Source of the DNA: Wocania_A sp965224845
GTDB lineage: Bacteria; Bacteroidota; Bacteroidia; Flavobacteriales; Flavobacteriaceae
Direction of reading: 5' to 3'
DNA length: 64,000 nt
Assembly (NCBI GenBank): GCA_965224845.1
Contig: CBDDAJ010000026.1
Coordinates: forward strand, 248,001 to 312,000
Part shown: positions 55,599 through 63,830 of the stretch, piece by piece
Layout: the number at the start of each line of letters is the position of its first letter
How positions within the stretch are numbered: the stretch's first letter is position 1
The notes under the pieces: generated by a model
What the model saw: the letters and a program-made list of their open reading frames with translations, nothing else
Databases searched by the model: none
Told to the model about the DNA's origin: nothing
Program-made: the position numbers and the translations under genes

Positions 55599-56462
55599 TT
55601 AGTTTACCCATTCTATTATTTTTTTTTGAATAATTGGAAATGCGCTTTTTGAAGGCATATGCTTTGAGTTCTCTAAGAGGTATATTTCTTTTATGTTTAT
55701 AAACAATTTTTTACATTTTTGAGCAATTTTTTCTCCGGGGAAATATATATCATCAGTAGCAGCAATTACATAAACTGGAGCTTTAAATCCTTCAACATCT
55801 TTAGGTTTTAATAATTTAGGAATTCTCGTGTCTAGTTTTACTCCTTTCATTATTAAACTTAACATTTGATATAAAAAATCATCTTCAACAGGAACAAATG
55901 CATTTAAAAAAGATCTTAAATGTTTTTCTTTTTTAGTGATATTCCATCTAATTAAGGGAAAAGTTAGTTTTTTTAATGATTTCCATATCGTTCCATTTGC
56001 GATTCCACTAGGTACTACCAGAATGCATTTTTCTATACGTTGAGGTTTGAAAATCATTAATTTCTCTACTATAAATGCACCATAAGATATTCCAATAATA
56101 GTTGCCCTTTCTAGTTCTAATTTTTTCAAAACTTCATCTGCCCATACTGCAAAAGAGTTATCCTTGATATTTATAATGGTTTCATCGCTTTTAGTTGCTT
56201 GCCCTATAGTTTCAATAACATAAAAACAATATTTACCAAATAAGCCTTTAACAGCTTCTAATGTAATAGGTGCACCGGCATTGTAACCGTGAAACATTAT
56301 AATTTTCTTTCCTTTTTTGTTTCCAGCTTTTACTACTCTGGTTTTTCCAAATTTTGTGATGATATCTATATTAGTATAATCAATCTGTAAACTCTTTAAT
56401 TTTTCATCGTACAGATTCATTAACGCTATTTTTGTTTGATTATTCTTGTATATTGATGCCAT
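55599..56462 (-). CDS. Alpha/beta-hydrolase-fold protein
   Basis: A 287-residue cytoplasmic hydrolase. The oxyanion region (MFHGYNAGAPI), nucleophile elbow GISYGA (Ser), acid (AATDDIYFPGEK) and catalytic His (SKHMPSKS) are in order. The substrate is unknown. It is divergent from a TetR gene, with an operator palindrome between, so it is likely its target. Confidence 0.85.
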   Translation of the reverse strand: MASIYKNNQTKIALMNLYDEKLKSLQIDYTNIDIITKFGKTRVVKAGNKKGKKIIMFHGYNAGAPITLEAVKGLFGKYCFYVIETIGQATKSDETIINIKDNSFAVWADEVLKKLELERATIIGISYGAFIVEKLMIFKPQRIEKCILVVPSGIANGTIWKSLKKLTFPLIRWNITKKEKHLRSFLNAFVPVEDDFLYQMLSLIMKGVKLDTRIPKLLKPKDVEGFKAPVYVIAATDDIYFPGEKIAQKCKKLFINIKEIYLLENSKHMPSKSAFPIIQKKIIEWVN

Positions 56463-56478
56463 ATTGATTTAAATTTTG

Positions 56479-56486
56479 CAAATATA
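56479..56486 (-). promoter_or_regulatory. -7 element of the hydrolase gene
   Basis: On the - strand TATATTTG matches TAnnTTTG, 16 bases before the hydrolase ATG; just outside the operator palindrome. Confidence 0.5.
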
Positions 56487-56488
56487 TT

Positions 56489-56514
56489 AAAATTAGTCCA
56501 TTTGGACTAATTTT
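56489..56514. promoter_or_regulatory. Operator palindrome for the TetR regulator
   Basis: AAAATTAGTCCA (56489-56500) and TGGACTAATTTT (56503-56514) are perfect inverted 12-mers with a two-base centre. The palindrome lies in the 60-bp divergent gap and overlaps the -7 box of the TetR gene, so bound repressor would block both promoters. Confidence 0.75.
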
Positions 56515-56515
56515 G
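56508..56515 (+). promoter_or_regulatory. -7 element of the TetR gene
   Basis: TAATTTTG matches TAnnTTTG, overlaps the right half of the palindrome, and lies seven bases before the TetR ATG at 56523; the transcript would be nearly leaderless. Confidence 0.5.
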
Positions 56516-56522
56516 TAAAATA

Positions 56523-57131
56523 ATGAAAACAAAAAATAAAATAAAAGATGCCGCTCGCAAACTTTTTAATAGTAGAGGGTTTAGAAATGTTACTTTAAGA
56601 GAGGTTGCTAAAGAACTTTCTATTAGTTATGGTAACGTGACTTATCATTATAAGACAAAGAATCATTTGATTTTTGATTTATATGAAGATATGCTAAAAG
56701 AAACCTTAGAAATTTTGAAAACATTTGATTATAAGGATTTATTTATAGGTATATTGGAAGCTCCAAAATTTACTTTTGATCTCTCAATTAAGTATTTGTT
56801 TTTTTATGTTGATTTTGTAGAAATTAAAAGGAGTTATGCAGATATTTCTTTGAGATTAGAACAGGACAATGCGTCTAGAAAAGAAAAATATTTGCAAATT
56901 TTAAAGGACTTGCAGGTTCAGGGGATATTGAGACATGATTTAGTTGATAAAGATTTAGATTATTTAATGGATTTAAGTGGTGCGATGCGTACTTTTTTCT
57001 TTATAAACCTTCATCCTAGAAATTTTTTAGATGCAGATTTAAAAGAGAGGTATATTGTTTATATCAATAATTTAATCCGCCCATACCTTACTAAAAAAGG
57101 AATGAAAAAGTATAAAACTTACCTTGGGTAA
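56523..57131 (+). CDS. TetR/AcrR-family transcriptional regulator
   Basis: A 202-residue regulator with an N-terminal HTH (residues 6-50: IKDAARKLFNSRGFRNVTLREVAKELSISYGNVTYHYKTKNHLI). The C-terminal part is a ligand-binding and dimer domain without a known motif. It is divergent from the alpha/beta hydrolase. The operator palindrome between them supports local and autogenous control. Confidence 0.9.
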   Translation: MKTKNKIKDAARKLFNSRGFRNVTLREVAKELSISYGNVTYHYKTKNHLIFDLYEDMLKETLEILKTFDYKDLFIGILEAPKFTFDLSIKYLFFYVDFVEIKRSYADISLRLEQDNASRKEKYLQILKDLQVQGILRHDLVDKDLDYLMDLSGAMRTFFFINLHPRNFLDADLKERYIVYINNLIRPYLTKKGMKKYKTYLG

Positions 57132-57202
57132 TTTTCTGGTTGAGTGAGTTTTATAGATTTGCGGTTCTTTTTAGAAGCATAGAGTTGTATACTAGATAGT
57201 CT

Positions 57203-57239
57203 AAAAAAGAGACTGTCCAAATTTTATACAGTCTCTTTT
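57203..57239. terminator. Terminator between the TetR gene and the pruA relic
   Basis: Perfect 12-bp stem AAAAGAGACTGT (57205-57216) and ACAGTCTCTTTT (57228-57239), loop of 11 bases. It is similar in sequence and spacing to the terminator of pruA at 59195-59228, so it is probably the former terminator of the pruA relic. Confidence 0.8.
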
Positions 57240-57274
57240 GTAAATTTATAGACTTGATTACAAGTTAATTGTCC

Positions 57275-57360
57275 TTAAAACGGATAACGATAATCTATTG
57301 ACGTAACTAAAGTTTCTTTGGTCATTCGCACAGATGTTCAAGGAAATAAGTTGCAAGTAA
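57275..57360 (-). pseudogene. Relic of the 3' end of a second pruA gene
   Basis: On the - strand this reads RMTKETLVTSIDYRYPF and stop, parallel to RMIKETFVTPTDYRYPFLGE and stop of the intact pruA at 59257. Upstream codons still match loosely (CNLFP-stop-TSV against QNLLRWVSP), with an internal stop. No other part of the gene remains. The terminator beyond it and the intervening spacer (57203-57274) also resemble the region after pruA (59191-59256). Confidence 0.75.
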
Positions 57361-57427
57361 AATCAACTCTTAGGTTATTTCAGAAGAGTTCGTTTAATGC
57401 TCTTCTTAATTGTTGTGCATAATTTAC

Positions 57428-57850
57428 TTAGCGGATATAACTGTTTTTTTCTTCTGGCTTATCACTAAGGTACTGTATAAATTCATACTGATTCCCATCG
57501 GCATCAGCAAAGTATTCTCTAATTCTGAATTGCTCTACTTCTTTTGGAAAATCTCTTTTGTACCCATTACTTATAAGGTTATTTGCTACTTCTTCAACAT
57601 TTGTTACAACAAAACCTAAATGATTGATCCCAATTTTATCATAGTTCTTATCAGCTTTTAAATCACTTAGCTTAGCCTGATTAATGGCTATATAAGTATT
57701 ATCATTACCAAAATGAACCCATTCTCTCATATCGTTACCACCTCCTCTTATTTTGAAGTGCGGAAAAGCAGTTTTGAAGAACTTAATGGCTTCCTGGATA
57801 TCGTTTACTGTAATATTAGCGTGTTCTAAATACATACTCTGTGTGTTCAT
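57428..57850 (-). CDS. VOC-family (glyoxalase/bleomycin-resistance fold) protein
   Basis: A 140-residue protein with two beta-alpha-beta-beta-beta modules. Putative metal ligands are His in LEHANITV, His in INHLGFVV and Glu in QYEFIQYL. The family includes glyoxalases, dioxygenases and antibiotic-binding proteins; the substrate cannot be told. It lies between the pruA relic and the GAF-LuxR gene on the same strand. Confidence 0.82.
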   Translation of the reverse strand: MNTQSMYLEHANITVNDIQEAIKFFKTAFPHFKIRGGGNDMREWVHFGNDNTYIAINQAKLSDLKADKNYDKIGINHLGFVVTNVEEVANNLISNGYKRDFPKEVEQFRIREYFADADGNQYEFIQYLSDKPEEKNSYIR

Positions 57851-57952
57851 AAAATTTTGTTTTTAGTTTAGAACAAATATCAGAATAGCTTACAGCTAAA
57901 AAAATAGACTTAAGTACAGAAAATGAACTGTACTATGGTACAGATAAACAGG

Positions 57953-58900
57953 TTAGATACTAAAAAAACCTCTCTTCAAACTTATATCTACAGCTTCGGT
58001 ACGAGTACTAGCATTAAGCTTGGATAGGATGGATGTAACATGAAACTTAACCGTGCGTTCAGATATGAATAGTTGTTTTCCAACCTGACCATTGGTAAGG
58101 CCTTTCTTTATAAGAGTAAGTACTTCTAATTCACGTTTTGTAATAGGGAGTTCCGGGTAGAGAAATTCTCTTGTGTTTTTCTCTGATATTTCTTGCTCCT
58201 GTGTTTCTTTTCTAAGCATAGCTAATTGCATTTGAAGTTCTTTAGCTTTGTTTAATGCTGCATTGATTTTATTCTTATTGCTATTTGAATTCTCAAGGCA
58301 AGAAATTATGGTTTCTATTTGAGGTTGGAAAACCTGTTCTAAAATTCTTTGAATGGTGGCATCAGACTCAGCATTTTTATTTGTATATGACTGATGCAAT
58401 CTGGTACGTTGAATTGCAGTGCCTACTAATTCACTAATGGTATTTAGAATAGCCAATTCTTTTTCATTGAGTTGCCTGGTTTCTTTGCTAAGTAAGTTCA
58501 TTAATCCAACCTTTTGTCCGCTGACTATTATAGGAATTACTGCATGAAATTTCAAGCCTTTAGTTCCGGTACTAATATCCTTTAGTCTTGAACATGCAAT
58601 TTCACTAATGTTTATTGCCTGGTCAATATCGTCTGCCAGGTATTGCTTTATGCAATAACACCAACCAGATAATCGCTCGGGGTGATTACTTAAGGCTGGA
58701 GGCAGGTTATAAGAAGCGGCCAGATAAACCGATTTATTGTCAGATTCAGTAAGCCAGAACCAGCCTGTTTCTATATTTAATATTTCTGCAGTCTTCTCTA
58801 AAGATTTTCGGAGTGTAGCATGTAGAGAGAATTCTTTATTAAGGTGACTTGCAATCTCATATAAGTGTAAAAAATAATCTTTATCATTCATTTTTATCAA
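57953..58900 (-). CDS. GAF-domain LuxR-type transcriptional regulator
   Basis: A 315-residue cytoplasmic regulator: GAF domain (about residues 20-170), coiled linker and a C-terminal LuxR HTH (ITKRELEVLTLIKKGLTNGQVGKQLFISERTVKFHVTSILSKL). No receiver or membrane segment is present, so it probably senses a small molecule or redox state directly; a WCYCIKQ motif in the GAF part is notable. ATG 58891 is a possible alternative start. Adjacent to the VOC gene, 102 bases upstream of it. Confidence 0.86.
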   Translation of the reverse strand: MIKMNDKDYFLHLYEIASHLNKEFSLHATLRKSLEKTAEILNIETGWFWLTESDNKSVYLAASYNLPPALSNHPERLSGWCYCIKQYLADDIDQAINISEIACSRLKDISTGTKGLKFHAVIPIIVSGQKVGLMNLLSKETRQLNEKELAILNTISELVGTAIQRTRLHQSYTNKNAESDATIQRILEQVFQPQIETIISCLENSNSNKNKINAALNKAKELQMQLAMLRKETQEQEISEKNTREFLYPELPITKRELEVLTLIKKGLTNGQVGKQLFISERTVKFHVTSILSKLNASTRTEAVDISLKRGFFSI

Positions 58901-59194
58901 TTCAAATTATAGGAAAAAGTGCATTAACTTTTGATTGCTTACTCATCTTACTCTTGTGTTTATTTACAGCATTATACCATTTCTAATTTAAAATTACTGC
59001 AATAAAACACCTTTTTCCCTTTTTACTTCAGGATAAAATAAAACCGTAGCTAGAGTTATGCTTAAATTTTCTTCATCATATAAAGAAAAAAATCATCATT
59101 TTATTTCACAGTAATTTCAAACAAGAACTGGTATTAAACGAAGCTATCGATTTTTTCTAACAAAGCCAAGCGGCTTAAACTTATATAGATAAAA
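58901..59194. other. Gene-free region between the GAF-LuxR gene and pruA
   Basis: About 290 bp without a credible frame. The only structure is a short hairpin, AAGCC (59163-59167) and GGCTT (59172-59176). The promoter of the GAF-LuxR gene should be in the part near 58901 but is not clear. Confidence 0.5.
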
Positions 59195-59228
59195 AAAGAG
59201 GTTGCCTAAATTTTTAGACCACCTCTTT
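59195..59228 (-). terminator. Terminator of pruA
   Basis: Stem AAAGAGGT (59195-59202) and ACCTCTTT (59221-59228) with an 18-base loop, followed on the - strand by seven T. Confidence 0.72.
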
Positions 59229-59256
59229 ATAGATTTATAATTCCTCGATTATGAAT

Positions 59257-60885
59257 TTATTCTCCTAAAAACGGATAACGGTAATCTGTAGGTGTTACAA
59301 ACGTTTCTTTTATCATTCTTGGTGATACCCAACGTAATAGGTTTTGAGCAGAACCAGCTTTATCGTTTGTTCCAGATGCTCTGGCTCCTCCAAAAGGTTG
59401 TTGTCCTACAACAGCACCTGTTGGTTTATCATTAATATAAAAGTTTCCAGCGGCATTTTGTAAGGCTTCAGTGGCTTGAGTTACTGCATATCTGTCGGTA
59501 GATAGAATAGCACCTGTTAAGGCGTATTCGCTAGTTTCGTCTACTAATTTTAAAGTTTCTGCGTAAGCATCATCTTCATAAACATAAATGGTAATTACAG
59601 GACCAAATAACTCTGTACACATGGTCGTGTATTTTGGGTCTTTAGTTACAATAACTGTTGGCTCAATAAAGTAACCTTTAGATTTATCGTAACCACCTCC
59701 AACAATAATATCTGCGTCGGAGTCTGCTTTTGCAGCGTCAATATATTTGGCTAATTTATCAAAAGAACCTTCGTGAATTACAGCAGTGATAAAGTTGTTT
59801 AAATCAGCAGGAGAGCCCATTTTAAATGAGTTTACATCTTCAATAACTAATTTTTTTACATCAGCCCATAAGCTTTGAGGAATGTAAGCTCTTGATGCAG
59901 CACTACATTTTTGACCCTGAAACTCAAAAGCACCACGAACAATAGCTGTTGCAACCTGTTTTGCATTTGCTGATTTATGAGCAACGATAAAATCTTTTCC
60001 ACCGGTTTCACCAACAATTCTAGGGTAGGTTTTATAGTTGTGGATATTGTTTCCTATCTGTTTCCATAGTTCTTTAAATATAAAGGTAGAACCTGTAAAA
60101 TGTAACCCAGAAAAATCTGGACTAGCCATTACCGTATTAGTAATCATAACCGGATCACCAAAAACAACATTAATTACACCTGCGGGAACACCAGCTTCTT
60201 TAAAAACATCCATAATTACTTTGGCAGAATAGATTTGGCTGTCACTAGGTTTCCAAACCACAACATTTCCCATTAAAGCCATACAAGCTGGTAAATTTCC
60301 GGCAATAGCAGTAAAGTTAAATGGGGTTACAGCATAGGTGAAGCCTTCTAATGGGCGATACTCAATACGGTTCCATGCATCACTTGTGCTTTCAGGTTGC
60401 TCCATGTAAATGTCTGTCATAAACTGAACATTAAAACGCAAAAAGTCAATCAACTCACAAGCTGCATCAATTTCTGCCTGATGTACTGTTTTAGATTGTG
60501 CTATCATGGTAGCCGCGTTTATTTTAGCGCGGTATGGGCCGGCAATTAATTCAGCAGCTTTTAAAAAGATACCTGCACGTTGTTCCCATGGCATTTGCGA
60601 CCAGGTTTTTCTAGCCTCTAAAGCTGTAGAAATCGCTTCATCTATATTTGATTGTTCAGCTAAATGGTAGGTACCAACAATATGTTTATGATCATGCGGC
60701 GGAGACATGGTTCTTGTATTCCCCGTAGTAACATCTTGCCCATTTATGTACATAGGCACATCAATTTGGCTATTAAACATTTCATTATAAGTCGAAAGAA
60801 CAGCTTCGCGTTCAGGAGACCCTGGAGCATACCCTTTAACAGGCTCGTTAACTGCTATTGGTACATTAAAAAATCCTTTTCCCAT
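59257..60885 (-). CDS. pruA: L-glutamate gamma-semialdehyde (P5C) dehydrogenase
   Basis: NAD-dependent aldehyde dehydrogenase that oxidises glutamate semialdehyde to glutamate, the second step of proline breakdown; 542 residues. Active-site Cys is in EFQGQKCSAASRAY, the general-base Glu in IVGETGGKDF and the nucleotide site in LHFTGSTFIFKELW. It is a stand-alone enzyme, not fused to proline dehydrogenase. A relic of a second 3' end is at 57275. Confidence 0.95.
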   Translation of the reverse strand: MGKGFFNVPIAVNEPVKGYAPGSPEREAVLSTYNEMFNSQIDVPMYINGQDVTTGNTRTMSPPHDHKHIVGTYHLAEQSNIDEAISTALEARKTWSQMPWEQRAGIFLKAAELIAGPYRAKINAATMIAQSKTVHQAEIDAACELIDFLRFNVQFMTDIYMEQPESTSDAWNRIEYRPLEGFTYAVTPFNFTAIAGNLPACMALMGNVVVWKPSDSQIYSAKVIMDVFKEAGVPAGVINVVFGDPVMITNTVMASPDFSGLHFTGSTFIFKELWKQIGNNIHNYKTYPRIVGETGGKDFIVAHKSANAKQVATAIVRGAFEFQGQKCSAASRAYIPQSLWADVKKLVIEDVNSFKMGSPADLNNFITAVIHEGSFDKLAKYIDAAKADSDADIIVGGGYDKSKGYFIEPTVIVTKDPKYTTMCTELFGPVITIYVYEDDAYAETLKLVDETSEYALTGAILSTDRYAVTQATEALQNAAGNFYINDKPTGAVVGQQPFGGARASGTNDKAGSAQNLLRWVSPRMIKETFVTPTDYRYPFLGE

Positions 60886-60922
60886 TATTTGTGTTTTTAT
60901 TGAATTGTCAAAAATTGAGCTG

Positions 60923-60930
60923 CAAAATTA
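60923..60930 (-). promoter_or_regulatory. Likely -7 element of pruA
   Basis: On the - strand TAATTTTG matches TAnnTTTG, 37 bases before the pruA ATG. Confidence 0.42.
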
Positions 60931-61031
60931 CGAATTTTTAAATGATTTATGATATGGATGGTTTATTAAAATGGCGTTAAATATTAGTTATTTTTTGTAA
61001 GTTGGTCATCTGTTTTAAGACTATCGATTAC

Positions 61032-61757
61032 ATGTGTACAGTAACTATAATCCCAAAAGGTAAAAATGACTTTGTATTGACTTCAAATCGTGATGAAGCA
61101 CCAAATAGAGTGTCGTTAAAACCTGAATTTTATACAATTAATAAAACAAAAGCTTTATTTCCTAAAGATGAATTGTCTGGTGGCACATGGATTGGTGTAA
61201 GCGAAAGGAATAGATTGATTTGTGTGCTTAATGGTGGTTTTGAGATTCATGAACGGAAATCTGAATATAGATTAAGTAGGGGTATAGTTGCCAAGCATTT
61301 TATGATTGCTGACGATTTGGTTTACACTGTTAATACATACAATTTTGAAGGTATTGAGCCTTTCACTATGGTGATTGTAGACTGGAATACGAATTTAGAA
61401 TTTTATGAGTTGGTTTGGGACGGAACTAATAAACACTTAAGAAAGCTTCCTTTAGAACCTAAAATTTGGTCGTCATCTACTTTATATACCGAAGCCATGA
61501 AAACTGAGCGCTTGAGGTGGTTTGAAGACTTTAAAAGAAAAAATAAATTACATAAAGATTCGTTAATGAACTTCCATAAAACTGCTGGTAAAGGAAATTG
61601 TGAGTATGGCGTTGTGATGGACCGTCATTTTGTAAAAACTACTAGCATAACTCAAGTAGAAAAAACAGAGCATACTGTAGAAATGCTTTACGAAAGCCTT
61701 GTAGACCATGTGGTTACTTCAAAAACATTTCATACCCCACAAGTTGTTAATGAATAA
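61032..61757 (+). CDS. TANGO2/NRDE-family protein
   Basis: A 241-residue protein of the NRDE (TANGO2) family. The start was set at ATG 61032 because it gives the conserved MCTVTII beginning; residue C2 and the SNRDE motif (about residue 20) are characteristic and resemble an N-terminal-nucleophile hydrolase active site. GGTWIGV follows. The activity of the family is unsettled; in eukaryotes it is linked to heme or lipid handling. It overlaps the next gene by eight bases. Confidence 0.86.
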   Translation: MCTVTIIPKGKNDFVLTSNRDEAPNRVSLKPEFYTINKTKALFPKDELSGGTWIGVSERNRLICVLNGGFEIHERKSEYRLSRGIVAKHFMIADDLVYTVNTYNFEGIEPFTMVIVDWNTNLEFYELVWDGTNKHLRKLPLEPKIWSSSTLYTEAMKTERLRWFEDFKRKNKLHKDSLMNFHKTAGKGNCEYGVVMDRHFVKTTSITQVEKTEHTVEMLYESLVDHVVTSKTFHTPQVVNE

Positions 61758-62742
61758 TACCGGTTTCATTTTAACATTGGCGTATCCAGATACCATTGTT
61801 ATGGTTTCTGAAGAATGGTTTTCTCCTTATTTACGTTTTTTGGGAGTTGGTAAAAAGGATTATTTACGAGCTGGTCATGCTGCTTTAGTGCTAATTGATA
61901 AAGAAACAGGTATTTTAGAATATCATGATTTTGGACGCTATATTACACCTGAGCCCAACGGGCGTGTTAGAGGGCGTGATACTGATAATGAATTGCATTT
62001 TCCTATAAAAGCTGAAATTGAAAATGATTCTATTAAAAATTTGGATGCCATTTTAAAGTTTTTAGCAACACAGCCTAAATTAACACATGGTGATGGTAAA
62101 CTAGTTGCTTCGGTTTGTAACGCTATTGATTACCATAAGGCGCGTACGCATATTACTAAAATGCAAAACAAGCATTTTATTCGCTATGCGGCCTTTATAA
62201 AAGAAGCTTGTAATTGTGCGCGTTTTGTGACAGATACCTTAATAGCTTCGGTAACCGATTTGAAAATAAAAAAGGGCTTAGAAAACTCAAAGTGGTTTAC
62301 ACCAAGTACGGTTGGAAATGTGTTACTTGCAGATACTGAGATGCATCCTTTTGAAGTAAACGAAGTTGGAAAGGTTTCTAAATTTAACGGGTCTCAAAAA
62401 AGTGAAAATATACGTTGTTTTTTAGATAAGCTGAAAAACCATAAGGTTAATTTAGTGGGGACACAAAAACCAAAACCAGTTGAGGGGCTACCTGAAAACG
62501 CACAATGGCTTTCTGGAATTGCTGCTGGTGCTTGGTTTGTATTACATAGAGCAGATAATGAATTTGAATATAGATTCAGGCGTATTTCTCCTTATGGGAA
62601 TATAGATTGTGATGCCATTTTTAAAGTTGAAGACACCTCTTTCGATTTTAATTTAGCATATCGATTTGTGCATTATTCAAACTGTAAATTTTTTCATGTA
62701 GAACAGCATCGGATGATTTTTAGGTTCCAGAGGAAGGATTGA
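61750..62742 (+). CDS. Hypothetical protein with papain-like (permuted NlpC/LRAT-type) features
   Basis: A 330-residue protein from ATG 61750, overlapping the NRDE gene by eight bases. It has no signal peptide. H43 in AGHAALVLID and C156 in CNCARFVTD occur in the order and context known from permuted NlpC/P60 and LRAT-type cysteine enzymes, where a His strand precedes an NC-helix. The C-terminal part (180-330) shows WFVLHRADNEFEYRFRRISPYG and nothing familiar. I suspect a cysteine hydrolase or acyltransferase; this is inference. Translational coupling suggests joint action with the NRDE protein. Confidence 0.6.
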   Translation: MNNTGFILTLAYPDTIVMVSEEWFSPYLRFLGVGKKDYLRAGHAALVLIDKETGILEYHDFGRYITPEPNGRVRGRDTDNELHFPIKAEIENDSIKNLDAILKFLATQPKLTHGDGKLVASVCNAIDYHKARTHITKMQNKHFIRYAAFIKEACNCARFVTDTLIASVTDLKIKKGLENSKWFTPSTVGNVLLADTEMHPFEVNEVGKVSKFNGSQKSENIRCFLDKLKNHKVNLVGTQKPKPVEGLPENAQWLSGIAAGAWFVLHRADNEFEYRFRRISPYGNIDCDAIFKVEDTSFDFNLAYRFVHYSNCKFFHVEQHRMIFRFQRKD

Positions 62743-62772
62743 TTTATAATGCTGTTTGTAGTTGCTTGTTTT

Positions 62773-63138
62773 TTACACAACACGTAATATCTTTTCCATT
62801 TTACGACCTTTGGCTAATTCATCTACTAATTTGTCTAAATACCTTACTTGTTGGGTTAATGGGTTTTCAATTTCTTCTATTCTATAGCCGCATATTACTC
62901 CTTTAATAAGGGAGGCATTCGGATTTAATTTTGCATTTTGAAAGAAGGTCTCAAATGTTGCTTTTTCGCCAATAAATTCTTGTAGCTTAAACTCATTATA
63001 ACCTGTTAACCATTCTATCACCTGATGTAGTTCGGCTTTTGTTCTTCCTTTCTTACTTACTTTTGTTAGGTAATGCGGATAAACTGATGCAAACGTCAAT
63101 TTTGCCATCCGTTCATGATGTTCAGCTGTAGCTTTCAT
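62773..63138 (-). CDS. DUF2200-family protein
   Basis: A 121-residue protein matching the DUF2200 pattern: MAKLTFASVYPHYLTKVSKKGRTKAELHQVIEWLTGY, then LIKGVICGYRIEEIENPLTQQVRYLDKLVDELAKG and MEKILR. These helical proteins have no known function. ATG 63138 overlaps the stop of the next gene by four bases, showing a two-gene operon. Confidence 0.85.
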   Translation of the reverse strand: MKATAEHHERMAKLTFASVYPHYLTKVSKKGRTKAELHQVIEWLTGYNEFKLQEFIGEKATFETFFQNAKLNPNASLIKGVICGYRIEEIENPLTQQVRYLDKLVDELAKGRKMEKILRVV

Positions 63139-63830
63139 TTTTTTAATTCTTTATTTTTATCTTCAGGGAAAGGGGAAATCATAATATGTGCTCTATGTGT
63201 TCCAGGATTCATAATCCAGGGGTGATTTGGAGCCGTTGGTACTTTTGGTAAACCGGTAGATTCAGATGTAGCCCAAGGCATATATACCACATAACGGAGT
63301 TGAGCGCCTTCAACTTTTGAGGTTTCTGGATCATACACTGTTTTTGCTCCGTAGTAAATATGTAAAGTCGATCCTGTAGTTATTTTAAGTTGACCTGATT
63401 TCATTTCTGCTTCACGAATAGCAAAGATCTCTTGTCCTGTCTTTCCTTCTGCTCTTAGGGCTCTTCCTCTTGCCATAAAAGGCTCGAGGCTTTTATGATA
63501 ACATGCAGCATTAAATCCATCCTTATTTGGGTTATCTGCAAGAACAATAAACTCATTACTTCCTTCTTTCAGTGTTACAAATTCACCTGCCATGTTATAT
63601 CCAATAACTTTGCATCCTGATCTGCTTTCTTTGGGAGCAGCCATTAATGCAGTAGCAATTAAATCTTCATCAGTATCAATAGGCTTTAATTGTTTATCGG
63701 TGTTAGTTGGTGTGCTTTCCATTACAGTTTTCGCTGCAGAGGGTTCTTGTTTGGAGGTTTTTGTTTTGTCTGATGAATGACAAGACATCATAACTCCTGT
63801 AAAAATAAATATTATAATAATGCGTATCAT
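63135..63830 (-). CDS. Hypothetical lipoprotein
   Basis: A 231-residue protein with a lipoprotein signal (IFIFTGVMMSC, C17) and a Ser/Thr/Lys-rich linker, then a globular domain with ESRSGCKVIGY, NAACYHKSLEPFM and LHIYYGAKTVYDP. I recognise no family. It probably sits on the periplasmic or outer face of the envelope. Its stop overlaps the DUF2200 start. Confidence 0.62.
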   Translation of the reverse strand: MIRIIIIFIFTGVMMSCHSSDKTKTSKQEPSAAKTVMESTPTNTDKQLKPIDTDEDLIATALMAAPKESRSGCKVIGYNMAGEFVTLKEGSNEFIVLADNPNKDGFNAACYHKSLEPFMARGRALRAEGKTGQEIFAIREAEMKSGQLKITTGSTLHIYYGAKTVYDPETSKVEGAQLRYVVYMPWATSESTGLPKVPTAPNHPWIMNPGTHRAHIMISPFPEDKNKELKK

